A stretch of DNA of 27,597 nt from Circinella minor (Eukaryota; Mucoromycota; Mucoromycetes; Mucorales; Lichtheimiaceae): the NCBI GenBank assembly GCA_016758965.1, contig JAEPRB010000363.1:3069-30665 (forward strand). Reading direction: 5' to 3'. The first letter of the stretch is position 1. Each line of letters starts with the position of its first letter. Below, in pieces: positions 1 through 10,161 of this stretch. The notes beneath the pieces are model-generated. The model saw only the letters and a program-made list of their open reading frames with translations. It ran no database searches and had not been told where the DNA came from. The translations under genes were made by a program, and so were the position numbers.

Positions 1-1705
1 TCCCGCTTATAAGTACGCTGAAGGGTAGAGGTAGTTGGGGTTTTTACCCCTTCTACTATCTTGTTACAATACTTCCGGCACCTTTGGACGAATGTGGTAA
101 CTCGCTGGATTCTTCTTATAAGTACTGAGGGGTGATAATAGTTGGTTCTTCTTAATGTATTGTACTATTGCAATTTCTTTCGTATTCTGGATTATGAATT
201 GACTTGGTTCGTGCCATTGCTTTACTTTATGAAATCTGGTAAAGCTAATATTGATTTACATATTGGTTCATCCGTGTACGTTATATCCGATCTAGCTAAC
301 GCGTATTTTATTTCACTAGATTGATTTCTGATATTTTCAAGCATTGCCATAAAAGCATTGACAATAACAAATTGATTTAAACTCGTTCCCTGTTGGCTAA
401 TCAGGTAATGTATTTCAAAGAAAAAAAAAACCATATCATTTATAAAAACCTACACTAAATTGATAATTGTTTATTAGGAAAGCTGGTCTAACTGTTTCAA
501 GCTGCAATACTTCCGGCGTCATTGAAGTGTGTCTGCGTATAGCTTGCTGGATCCTGCTTATAAGTTGATGAAGGGTAGAGGTAATTGACTTACTATCTTG
601 TTACCATGTTCGCTGTGTCCATCTGGTGTGGCTGCGTGTAGCTTGCCGGATCCCGCTTATAGGTACGCTGAAGGGTAGAGGTAGTTGGGTTTTTTTTACT
701 CTTCTACTATCTTGTTACAATACTTCCGGCATCTTTATGATGTGTCTGCGTGTAGCTTGCCGGATCCCGCTTATAAGTACGCTGAAGGGTAGAGGTAGTT
801 GGGGTTTTTACCCCTTCTACTATCTTGTTACAATACTTCCGGCACCTTTGGACGAATGTGGTAACTCGCTGGATTCTTCTTATAAGTACTGAAGGGTGAT
901 AATAGTTGGTTCTTCTTAATGTATTGTACTATTGCAATTTCTTTCGTATTCTGGATTATGAATTGACTTGGTTCGTGCCATTGCTTTACTTTATGAAATC
1001 TGGTAAAGCTAATATTGATTTACATATTGGTTCATCCGTGTACGTTATATCCGATCTAGCTAACGCGCATTTTATTCTACTAGGTTAATTTCTGATATTT
1101 TCAAGCATTGCCATAAAAGCATTGACAATAACAAATTGATTTAAACTCTTTTCCTGTTGGCTAATCAGGTAATGTACTTCAAAGAAAAAAAACCATATCA
1201 TTTATAAAAACCTACACTAAATTGATAATTGTTTATTAGGAAAGCTGGTCTAACTGTTTCAAGCTGCAATACTTCCGGCGTCATTGAGGTGTGTCTGCGT
1301 ATAGCTTGCTGAATCCCGCTTATAAGTTGATGAAGGGTCGAGGTAATTGACTTACTATCTTGTTACCATGTTTGCTGCGTCCATCTGGTGTGTCTGCGTG
1401 TAGCTTGCCGGATCCCACTTATGAGTCGCTGAAGGGTAGAGGTAGTTGGGTCTTTTTTACTCTTCTACTATCTTGTTACAATACTTCCGGCATCTTTATG
1501 ATGTGTCTGCGTGTACTTGCCGGATCCCACTTATGGGTCGCTGAAGGGTAGAGGTAGTTGGGGGTTTTTTTACCTCTTCTACTATCTTGCTACAATACTT
1601 CCGGCACCTTTGGACGAATGTGGTAACTTGCTGGATTCTTCTGATAAGTAGCTGAAGGGTACGGGTACTATTGCAATTTCTTTCGTATTCTGGATTCTGA
1701 TCTGA
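1..1705. repeat. 764-bp higher-order tandem repeat, about 2.2 copies
   Basis: Bases 1-764 recur from 765 with an exact 764-nt offset (for example, the 60-codon open frame at 142-324 recurs at 906-1088). A third, partial copy starts near 1528 and breaks off near 1705. Each long unit contains several ~110-bp subunits recognised by GAAGGGTAGAGGTAGTTGGG (near 20, 569, 671, 783, 1331, 1431, 1541), TATCTTGTTACAATACTTCC and GCTTGCCGGATCCC. Many subunits carry a hairpin with arms GTAGTTGGGGT and ACCCCTTCTAC. The short open frames inside are copies of one another through the duplication, so their conservation is not independent evidence of coding. The array may extend left of the window. Function unknown. 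Confidence 0.9.
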
Positions 1706-1721
1706 CGTGATTAGCTGTTGT

Positions 1722-2155
1722 CTGTTATAAAGATGAACGTAAGTTGTAATGGGAAAATTCATATAGGATAAATCATTAAAGACATATTTGTTAACCATTA
1801 ACATTCCCGTTATTTATTACACACACATATTATTAAAGAACAAGAAGCTTTGATCAAGTTGTCAAACTGAAAAATTAAACATCATCAAGTATTTTTGTGC
1901 GAGAAAGGAATACTCTGCGTGATTCTTATATATTCCCGTCATCATTTTTATCGCGATACATAAAAATCTTCCTTGTTTTTCAAATATGAATGATAAAGGA
2001 CTTACTTTAGTGTAACTTGAATCCTTTCTTTTATTAATTGTTATACAATCTGTCGTATTCATGACAACAGATTTTTATACCAAGTAACCACCAACGTTTG
2101 TAGTATATAAACTTGTACAACCCTTTTGAAAACAAAATGTCACTTAAGAGATAAA
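1722..2155 (+). pseudogene. 3' fragment of the repeated 8-exon gene family (copy 3)
   Basis: This stretch aligns with the end of exon 7, the last intron, exon 8 and the 3' untranslated part of the intact copy at 5629-7614. Shared landmarks are the splice donor GTAAGTTGTAATG (near 1740 and 7401), the ATTAAAGAACAAGAA start of exon 8, and CGTATTCATGACAACA plus TTTTTATACCAAGT in the 3' region. Exon 8 reads only a few family residues (ILKEQE) before an in-frame stop, and everything upstream of exon 7 is missing, so it is a dead fragment. Its left edge abuts the tandem repeat array. Confidence 0.8.
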
Positions 2156-4334
2156 TAAAGCGAGAAAAGCTATTCACTCTCCAATATGAATATGATCAGC
2201 CCCGTCACCAACACAAACAACACCAACGAAACATGTACAACTAGAAGAAAGCGTTTAAGTACCAGGCTCATTAACTATAGTAGTATTATATCTATCTTTG
2301 CAACTACCACTATCTATATCTAGAGAAGCATCTATACTGATATCATCTGCACTATCTGCTCCGCATATTATATTTCAACCAGTTAACATTGCTTTAAGAA
2401 ACAACATACATTATAATTAGGAACTTTTGCACATACAGTCGTTATATAATATAATAATATGGATAACTGCAATACCTCTTATTATCAGAGCCGATATCTT
2501 TGTTTTGTCTTGAATAATTACTTCGAAACATTTGTTGCTTACCACAAATGGAATATTTCATATACATGGGAGTTACATGCCACTAGTTGTAGACACTAAC
2601 AATAATATGATCATAGTGAGAGAAGGATTCATACAACAACCACTCATACAAGCTCATTCCCTGCAAATTTATTCTCATCAACAAATATACCAACAAGTCC
2701 ATTATAGTGTACTTGTTCACAACAAAAATACTCACAAGAATACCAAGAAAACCATCCATAGCAACAAATTTATTCACAAAAACCTCCTTCCTAACAGTCT
2801 TCTCCTTCTATTCAACAACAAATTGTTTTAGCCAACATAATAATAATATTGTCGGTATCATACCAGGATTGCAAATTTAATAACCAAACATCCCTAAATA
2901 TCGTTAAAAATAACCATGCTATCTGTGCGGCTATACTAACTGCAATGTTGAAAACAATCGTCGATTATGCAAACACTATTTAATAACCAGTCATGAATAT
3001 ATGAAGCACTTCTATACTACATCAATTATATATGCTCCATATTTATAACTTTAATATCCCTTTTTTATGAATAAATACATTTCTCATTATTTTGTACCAA
3101 AAAAAATATGTTTTGTAATAAGCGCAAGTATGAGTTGGAAAAGTACCCTGAAGGTTGTTCGCTTCAGGTATTTTTCTAAAAATAATAATAAATTAGTTGC
3201 TTTAGCGTCAGACGTATTATCCAACCCAAAGAATTGTGAAATGTTTTTTTATACATTTGAAGGAGGTGCAGGTGGTTCGGGTAGAGGCTCAATTCACTGG
3301 AGCAATAAATCTTCAAATTAATTTATTGGTGGTAGCGTTGTATGGTGGTCTGGTCGACAGCTATACGGTGTAGTTGGTGGGGGGTGAAGCAAGGTTTAGC
3401 CAAATGATTTTAAGGTAGAACCATTTATTGTATGATATGGAAGGTAATTTGGGAAGCTTATTGGGAACAAAGAAGATGAGCCACTAATGTTGATAGAGAT
3501 TGATAAAAAGACACAGACAGGATGACAAGGGAGTAAGTGTTGTTTCCATAGCTTATTTGTTTGATGACAATTAGGACATGGTTGTTCCTGATGATTAGCG
3601 ATTCAACCGAGGTGGTAGTAAACACATAAATCATTCTTTGTGGATGTCGTAGACCACCATATAATTGGGTTAATGAATCATCAATTGCTTGCAATCAGTT
3701 TCATAATTTACTGTCTTTTTGTTGACATCGTTGTATGTATGTTGTCTGAAGATGGTGTTTAATTGCGACTGTAAGATCTTTTATTGTTACCGTTGTAATA
3801 TTAACTTCAGTGATGCTTTCTAATTGTGTTGTCGCATCCAGCGATTAGCAGATATTGCTTTTTCGAATAACTGCACTCCAGAAGTGGAGCCCTTTGGTTT
3901 GGCGAACATGTGGCAGTAAAATTGGAAATAAGGCATCATCAGGCATGTGGTATGAACAAAATATAACCTTTACTTGGAGTATAGTAACACGATCAGCTAT
4001 ATATATACTCAAGATTCGTAAGGTGATGAATAATAACCATGGAATGATTAGTATCAGGACATGTATTTTGCGTTTCTTAGAAAGTTTTGCAATTATCTTT
4101 ATTGGGTTTAGCGATGGAAAGCAATAATCTATTTAGGGTCTGATAGATTGGCAATGAAGCCGAGTAATGAGCAATTTACCAAGGGATCTTGTCCTCACAC
4201 CAATTGTCACTGATATTTATTGTCGAGACTGGTGCTTAAGTGGTATTACGATCAATTGACCACGCAAGGGTGTTGATACAGATTAAGTTGTATAAAATTA
4301 AAAAAAACAGATAGTTTACATAATATAGTCTTGC
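2156..4334. other. Long region with no supportable gene
   Basis: Short open frames occur on both strands (the longest are 99 codons at 2532-2831 plus, 90 codons at 3855-4127 plus and 78 codons at 3458-3694 minus). None has a recognisable domain, convincing splice context or similarity to anything else in the window. The mixed, interrupted composition suggests old decayed insertions, but no terminal repeats were found. Confidence 0.5.
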
Positions 4335-4336
4335 TA

Positions 4337-4892
4337 CAGTTGAACTTTGCTTTTTGCACAGGTGGGATTTAGCCCAAGAAGTATGTAAAAAAGCAGGGAT
4401 GTGCAAAAACCGAGGATGGAAAAAGAATAGCCGTTAAACTAGACACTATTATTAGGGTATTGATGGATGTCCTTCTTTTTGTTTGTCATTCTTTAGCTGC
4501 ACCATCCCCCAAGAAAAATTGATAGATGTGTAAAGTTGCTGACTATAAAAATGTTCTAATATTACTGGTCCTATTTCATCTTAGCATAAGCTTACATAGA
4601 AGTGGGATTTTGCACAGTCCTTCTGAAGGTGTGCAAAGTGCAAAAAGCGGGGATTGCGGAATTTTATCAAGTAGATTGAATTTATTGATAATAAAAGAGA
4701 GAAAAAAAAATGATCAAGTGAACGCTGCATCGTAATAGGACATATCTGCTCTAGTCTGATCCTGTTAGCAAAGAGATATGAGAAACCTCGAGGGTAATAA
4801 GGAAAATGTAAAAGGGATTTTGGTCAAAAGGTGTGCAAAATCCGGGGGGAAGGTGTGCAAAAATTGGGGGTGCAAAAAGCGGGGCTCGACCG
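4337..4892. mobile_element. Pogo/Tc1-mariner-type MITE, 556 bp, TA target duplication
   Basis: The left end begins CAGTTGAACTTTGCTTTTTG after TA at 4335-4336. The right end, read on the other strand, begins CGGTCGAGCCCCGCTTTTTG next to TA at 4893-4894. Over the terminal 23-25 bp the two ends differ only by transitions (C/T or G/A). The CAGT-type terminus and TA duplication are typical of the pogo/Fot1 branch of Tc1-mariner. Subterminal GTGTGCAAA and TGCAAAAAGCGGGG motifs recur near 4400, 4631, 4645, 4832, 4852 and 4870. The interior encodes no transposase, so the element is non-autonomous. The inner block near 4600-4665 repeats the end motif and may be a nested or rearranged copy. Confidence 0.85.
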
Positions 4893-4894
4893 TA

Positions 4895-5628
4895 CTATGG
4901 GTCTATCTTCTAGTAAAATTGATAATATTCATGAAATGCTGATAATGGATTAGAGATTGGATCAATATTGAAAAGTGCATTAGTATATACCACAAATAAT
5001 TTGTTTACTTTTGGTTAATCAGCAAAACGTAAACACATGTGAGCAACAGTAGTTAAAAGTAAACAAACATAAACACAAACACAAACAAAAGAAAATAAAA
5101 GTAATCACCCCTTTTTTTATTGTCTAGAACATGGTTAGCAGTTTATTAAATGTGCGAAAATAAATTGTATCAACACCACAATTGTATATTCAATGATGAT
5201 GAACATGTACACAAATAAGTCAAAGAAGTGGATGAGGAGGAAGAAAAAAGCATCCGTGTGGAAATTAGCGAAAAACACTTTTATCAACAATGTGTTGACA
5301 GGCTTTCTTTTGACGACAAGGAGAAATTGGGTATTTTTTTTTTGCTGCGCAACGAATTAACCGCTTAGAAACAAAGTAAAAACAGTACCAGAATACCGGT
5401 TTACCGTTTACCGGAATACTGGTTTAATGAAAATTTTCTGTATACATGTAGTAGGGTTCCAACGTAGCGTAATTTGTTAATACGTTCTTCGCATGCTTTC
5501 ACCAATGTAAATGTGTGCAGTAAGTAAAGTAATAAAAAAGTGGATCTGATGGAAAACTTTTGCACCATAACTCTTTCTCTCTCTCTTTTTTTTTTTATTT
5601 TGTTTTCTAACCACCACATTTTTTTACA
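4895..5628. other. Upstream region of the intact repeated-family gene
   Basis: No gene is supported. It holds (A/C)-rich stretches near 5050-5100, the dyad at 5388-5422 and a pyrimidine tract (5570-5600) just ahead of the start codon at 5629. Copy 2 of the family shares only the last ~15 bp before its ATG with this region, so the promoters of the two copies are not obviously homologous. Confidence 0.5.
5388..5422. repeat. 35-bp imperfect palindrome with ACCGG half-sites
   Basis: Starts CCAGAATACCGG and ends CCGGAATACTGG, with two TTTACCG steps in the middle. The arms pair apart from a few mismatches. It lies about 205 bp upstream of the ATG at 5629, so it could be a regulator site or a remnant of a transposon terminus. 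Confidence 0.6.
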
Positions 5629-7614
5629 ATGTCTAACTATACATCTAACTATTATTTTAAAGTCGCTGTTAAAGATTGGAAAGTGAGCGAAGCTATACAG
5701 AAGTATAGAGAAGAGTTAAAAGAGAAGCCGTTAGCAGAAATACTTTCTAGCATGTTAGATGATCTTCAGAAATTACTTCAGGAGAGAAAAACATTACAAT
5801 ACAGTATCAAATCAGAAATAAGCAAAATAAAAGTAAGCGAAAACAATAATATATAACAAATGATACTTGATAAGGTGATAGCATTGAAAGAAAGGCTAAT
5901 CTAAAAAAAACGCCTTTTTAGGATTTTCAAACTACCGTTGAAACCGAACAAGAGGTATTGTTACCTATTACATCATGCTTCATTCATATTGATCGATACT
6001 AACGCGTCGCTTTAGTTAAGATTAGGTTCTGGGAAACATGAACAAACAACTACTATTAATCACACACTTGGAAAAATTGCTGATAGTTGGACTAGCGTTG
6101 GTGATGTACACCAAAAAATCAACATAAAAACTTCCAGTCCTGGTCCGAGTGTTTCTTCTGGAGTAAGCTAGTTTTTTATTGCACGTTATAACAAGAAAAA
6201 AAGCTCATCTTAATTTATCTTTTATTTTTAGATTAAGCGAAAAGAGCGCCAAGAAGAAACAAGTAAGACTTTATTTAATCACAAATAGTAGCCTAGATAC
6301 GTAATAATTAATTGTTTTTTGTAACCTGTATTAGTAATTGATATGCGAAAAGATAAAAAGCAGTACAAATTTATACCAGTAATGAAACCATCAATATCAA
6401 TGAACAAACCTCGCGTGATATCATCCGATCAAGAGACCTTGTCTGATATTGTTGAAATCAAAATCAATGAATTATCTCTTGCACCAGTCAGTGAAAACAC
6501 ACTGCACTATTTTAACAAGAATATTGGTGAGCAAGAGGTAAACGCATGTCTTAGCGATTTACCGAAGGCTAAAACTTTTTTGAAATCAGCACTAGAACAA
6601 GAGCTTGAAAATCTGCCTTCATGGCTATGGAGCCAAAAACTCGATTTTACAAAAGAAGAAGAAAATGAAAAAAAATTGGTCCAAACTATGAAATTGGTTT
6701 TAACGGATTTCTATGCTACTTGTTTACGACCTCAACCCACTCCTCCTCTCAACGAACGCACTCCCTTTTGCGAGCATGTAATACCTTTAATAAAGTACTC
6801 AAATGCCGTATACCAACTTTTGCGAGTCCAATGGTAAGTAATGTCACGTTAATTATTTACATACATGTTTATTTAACTACTACTTTCTTTTATGCAGGGC
6901 AGAAAAAAGTATTGACGCAAACAAGTTTATTGGTATCTGTATGCCAGGTGAAGGACCAATACCAAAGAAGTTGGCCGATGGAATTGGTAAAGGTGTCTTG
7001 GATAACAAGGAAAGGTTAATCGTTGAATCATCTGGGTAAGGGGCAATAAATACTACGACTTCCTATATTATACCGTACGCAAATCTTACTGAAATTGATG
7101 ATTTTTTTTAGTGAAACTGATGATGCTCATACGATCGAAGATAGTTTAAAGATTGTTGAATGCAGCATTCAGTGCCTCAAAATGGATATGATATCTAATA
7201 AGTTGGCTTCATTTAAAACTTTTCAAAAACGACAAATACTTGCTTTACATTACGTTGGTGACAAGTTGTCTTTGACAAGTACAAATATTTTAAAAAACGG
7301 CCGATATTCGCACGTATTATTACGCTCCGCTATAATCCCCCGTACCTGGCACGACCGGTATAATTGGATAAAAGTTTTTGAGTTAGTGGTAAAAATGAAT
7401 GTAAGTTGTAATGAGAATAAAAATAAATATGGGATTACGTAAAGACAGTTTTGTTAAAATATTACCATACCCGTTATTTATTATACATACATAGAACATT
7501 CTTAAAGAACAAGAAATTTTGACGCAAGTACTTCTTGAAGAAAATAGCAGTGGTGAAACTGAAAAATCAAATACTATTAAGTATTTTCGTGCAAATAACC
7601 AAGACTCGACATAA
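5629..7614 (+). CDS. Unrecognised 486-aa protein of a locally repeated family, 8 exons, intact copy
   Basis: Exons by hand: 5629-5832, 5922-5954, 6016-6162, 6232-6262, 6335-6833, 6898-7035, 7112-7400, 7495-7614. They total 1461 nt, with every junction GT-AG and every phase consistent, ending in TAA. The ATG at 6343 is internal. The N-terminus (residues 1-68) is charged and helical, with an EKPLAEIL..MLDDLQKLLQERK segment that may form a coiled coil. Residues about 79-128 are Ser/Thr/Gly-rich. The C-terminal half has NERTPFCEHVIPLIKY, KFIGICMPGEGPIPKKLADG, ERLIVESSGE, HTIEDSLKIVECS and IPRTWHDRYNWIKVFEL. No signal peptide or membrane helix is visible. I recall similar anonymous multicopy proteins in Mucoromycota but cannot name a domain. 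The acidic D..ERLIVESSG block could be nuclease-like; that is speculation. A second copy (11716) and a fragment (1722) are broken, so this may be the only working local member. Confidence 0.8.
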
Positions 7615-7856
7615 TTCTGTTTCTTTTCTTTGTATTTTTACCATCACCATTCTTACTCCAATACCTAAATTTTTTTCCCATTTTGTAAATATGAATACCA
7701 TATAATAATAATCGAATTACACTGACCTTTTTCTTTGTTGTAACTTGAATCCTTTCTTCTTAATTTTTATACAATCCGTCGTATTCATGACAACAAATTT
7801 TTATACCAAGTTAACCACCAACATTAGTAATATATAAAGCTGTTGAATCACCTTTT

Positions 7857-7860
<4 letters not shown>

Positions 7861-7911
<51 letters not shown>
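7861..7911. repeat. Uninterrupted A51 tract
   Basis: Fifty-one adenines in a row, 247 bp after the stop codon of the 8-exon gene. The matching place in the 3' fragment (near 2130-2140) has a short, interrupted A-rich run followed by similar sequence (CATCACTAAAAAGA against GTCACTTAAGAGA). It is therefore best read as an expanded homopolymer inside the repeat unit, not as the poly(A) tail of a retroinsertion. Confidence 0.9.
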
Positions 7912-7912
<1 letters not shown>

Positions 7913-10063
7913 ATCACTAAAAAGATATGTAATACAAATCTGTTAAAAATAATCAGTTAACTTCAAATTAGTAATTATTGATAAAAATCACAAACTCAAG
8001 AAATATAAACTTAATTTTAATCTGTCACGACAAACTAGTTTATAATATTGTTGTAAGTTTAATATTAACACGAACGAAAAAAAAGATCAATGATTAATAT
8101 ATATTAGCTATTCTTTATTGAAAGTCGCGAAAAATAAAAGTTTGATACAGATATCAATAAATTTGTTTATAAAGATAAATGTGTCAAATAAAAAATCTAC
8201 GTCAACAATGTACATATAGTAAGAAAATTGCTTCAGCGTCAGTTACTGTTGCCAACAAATAAAAAAGGGATTGATAATCTTAAATGCATGCAAATGGAGA
8301 GAAGTTTCTCAAGGATATCCATTTATAGAAGAACTGGAAGCAACTAATGTTTAGATTATAACTTATCAAGTTCTTATCCCTAGTAATAGATAATATTCGG
8401 CATTTTTTTTTCACTTCGCTTGACATTGCCTGCAGCGATATCCGGTTTTAAAAGAACGATTTCAACATCGGTAGTACGTAGGTATGGAGATATTATGCCC
8501 CAATATACATCAATACCATCCGTTCAAATAAAATTAGAGGTATCAAATGCAGTATATAAGAGATTCTGTTCTTGATACTATACCTCTCAAGCAGAAAAGA
8601 GGTATCAAACATTTTTGCTGGAACTAAGAGTGTTAGAGAAGAGTATTAATTTCTGCAGTTCTCAGCCCCCCCCCACATATAAATTTTGCACTTCTGCCAA
8701 TTCATTAAGAAAAATTTTTGTATATTGTAACGTATAAAAAATTGATACATCATTGATATCACTATTATCTGTATCGACATTATAGTATCACAAACAGCCA
8801 TATTACATGATCTGATTGGGTCATGAAATGACACATATATGCCGAAGCAATGACACATTTCTGTCTTTGCTACGTAACAGTCTATCTTTATATTTTTTTA
8901 GTCTGACCTGACAATAGGTAAGACTTCTCTTTGTGAATTCAGTGACGTATGATTCCTGAATAGAAGGACTCCCACAATCCCTATTCTATTTCACAAAATT
9001 TATTATTCAATACAATTACATAGTGTACTATTTAGACTTATTTTATATCTTTATACGAAGTACTTCAATCACACATTTAACGGTTCACTATAATAAAAAG
9101 AAGGTTTTTTTTACACGTCGTGTACATGGTTTTTTAAAAACTTAGAAAACATTAAAGTAATCTTTTTTTTTAAAAAAAAGCGGCGAGAATATAGAGTAAA
9201 AGTCCCTTGGTAGAATTAAAAAATAGAGTTAGTTGAAGAGCATTGATACGTATACAACACAGATTTCTATGAACAGAAATGAACAGGTTTTTTTTAACTC
9301 GGGGCGCGTGTAATAGTTTATTTACAATGACGTTTTATAAATATAATAAATATAAACAAAAAGTCTTTTGAATATCGTTTTGAAAATGGCCTGATAAATT
9401 ATATAATGCAAAAAAAAAAAAGTTTCTTTTTTGCCATGTAAAACAAGCTTTTTGTCAAGTAAATTGATATTATAAAATAGAGAATTAACAATAATCCTTT
9501 TTTTTTTATAACCCCTCCTAGCTCGCTTTTTCTGGGGTACCGAATATTTTGTGCAGATTCCATATTCGGTCGCTCTCCCAAATAAGGAAAAGCGGGGAGG
9601 CAAAGCAGTCCGCGGGTATATTGCACATAGTCAATAATAATTATTCTTATTGTCAAGTTTTCTTACTACCTTTTTATAAAAATATATAAAAATAATAATA
9701 GAAAATAGTATTAAGTATAGAAACTCTTTCATAAATAGTTTTATAACCCATAAAAAATGACATAATGTATAAACAAATAAAACCTACACGAAATCTGAGA
9801 ATCTACACAAAAAATTCCTGCACAAAAATAATTATACACAAAAAAACCCCCCTGACTGCACAAAGTTTAAAACTATTTTATAAAAAATATCAATTATCTA
9901 TCCCGTTGAATCAATAGATCAGAATATTTTTTTAACATTGATATCGCATACACGCAGAAGTTGTCATAATATTTTTTATGGCGCACTAATATCAAGCAAA
10001 ATAAAACAAAAGTAATAAAGGGAAAATAAAAGAATAAAAGATAACGTAGTAAAAGATAATGTT
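7912..10063. other. AT-rich stretch without a supportable gene
   Basis: Short open frames on both strands look random (homopolymer-rich, no domain). Structure seen: two direct copies of GAGGTATCAAA at 8537 and 8599 with a partial inverted copy between them, a C9 run near 8666, a dyad at 9514-9600, and GCACAAAA/TACACAAAA repeats at 9800-9860. No terminal repeats defining a transposon were found. Confidence 0.5.
9514..9600. repeat. GC-rich imperfect inverted repeat, about 87 bp
   Basis: Inner arms CCGAATAT (9540-9547) and ATATTCGG (9562-9569) are perfect complements around a 14-nt centre. Outer arms CCTCC..GCTTTTT (from 9514) and AAAAGCGGGGAGG (ending 9600) pair roughly. The block stands out in GC from its AT-rich surroundings. 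The GCTTTTT arm loosely resembles the termini of the MITE at 4337-4892, so it may be a tiny terminal-repeat remnant. Confidence 0.5.
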
Positions 10064-10161
10064 TTGTTTAATAATTGTGATGGGATGTTTGTATTTTTTC
10101 TGAGAGTGCCGGGAAATATAATATATAATGATAATGATAGGAATAATACTGTCCTGCGAGT

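Noticed and set aside
2532..2831. 99-codon open frame rich in Gln, His and Asn
   Set aside because: Low complexity, no domain, and an overlapping minus-strand frame of similar quality; likely chance.
2917..3010. Cys/His spacing (CYLCGYTNCN..CKHYLITSH) suggesting a zinc finger
   Set aside because: The frame has stops just upstream, no start or splice support, and the spacing does not fit a known finger well.
3458..3694. 78-codon minus-strand open frame with YGGLRHPQRM
   Set aside because: No extension in any frame, no recognised domain, poor start context.
7861..7911. Poly(A) tail of a LINE or processed gene copy
   Set aside because: The adjacent gene has introns, and similarity to the 1722-2155 copy appears to go past the run on both sides.
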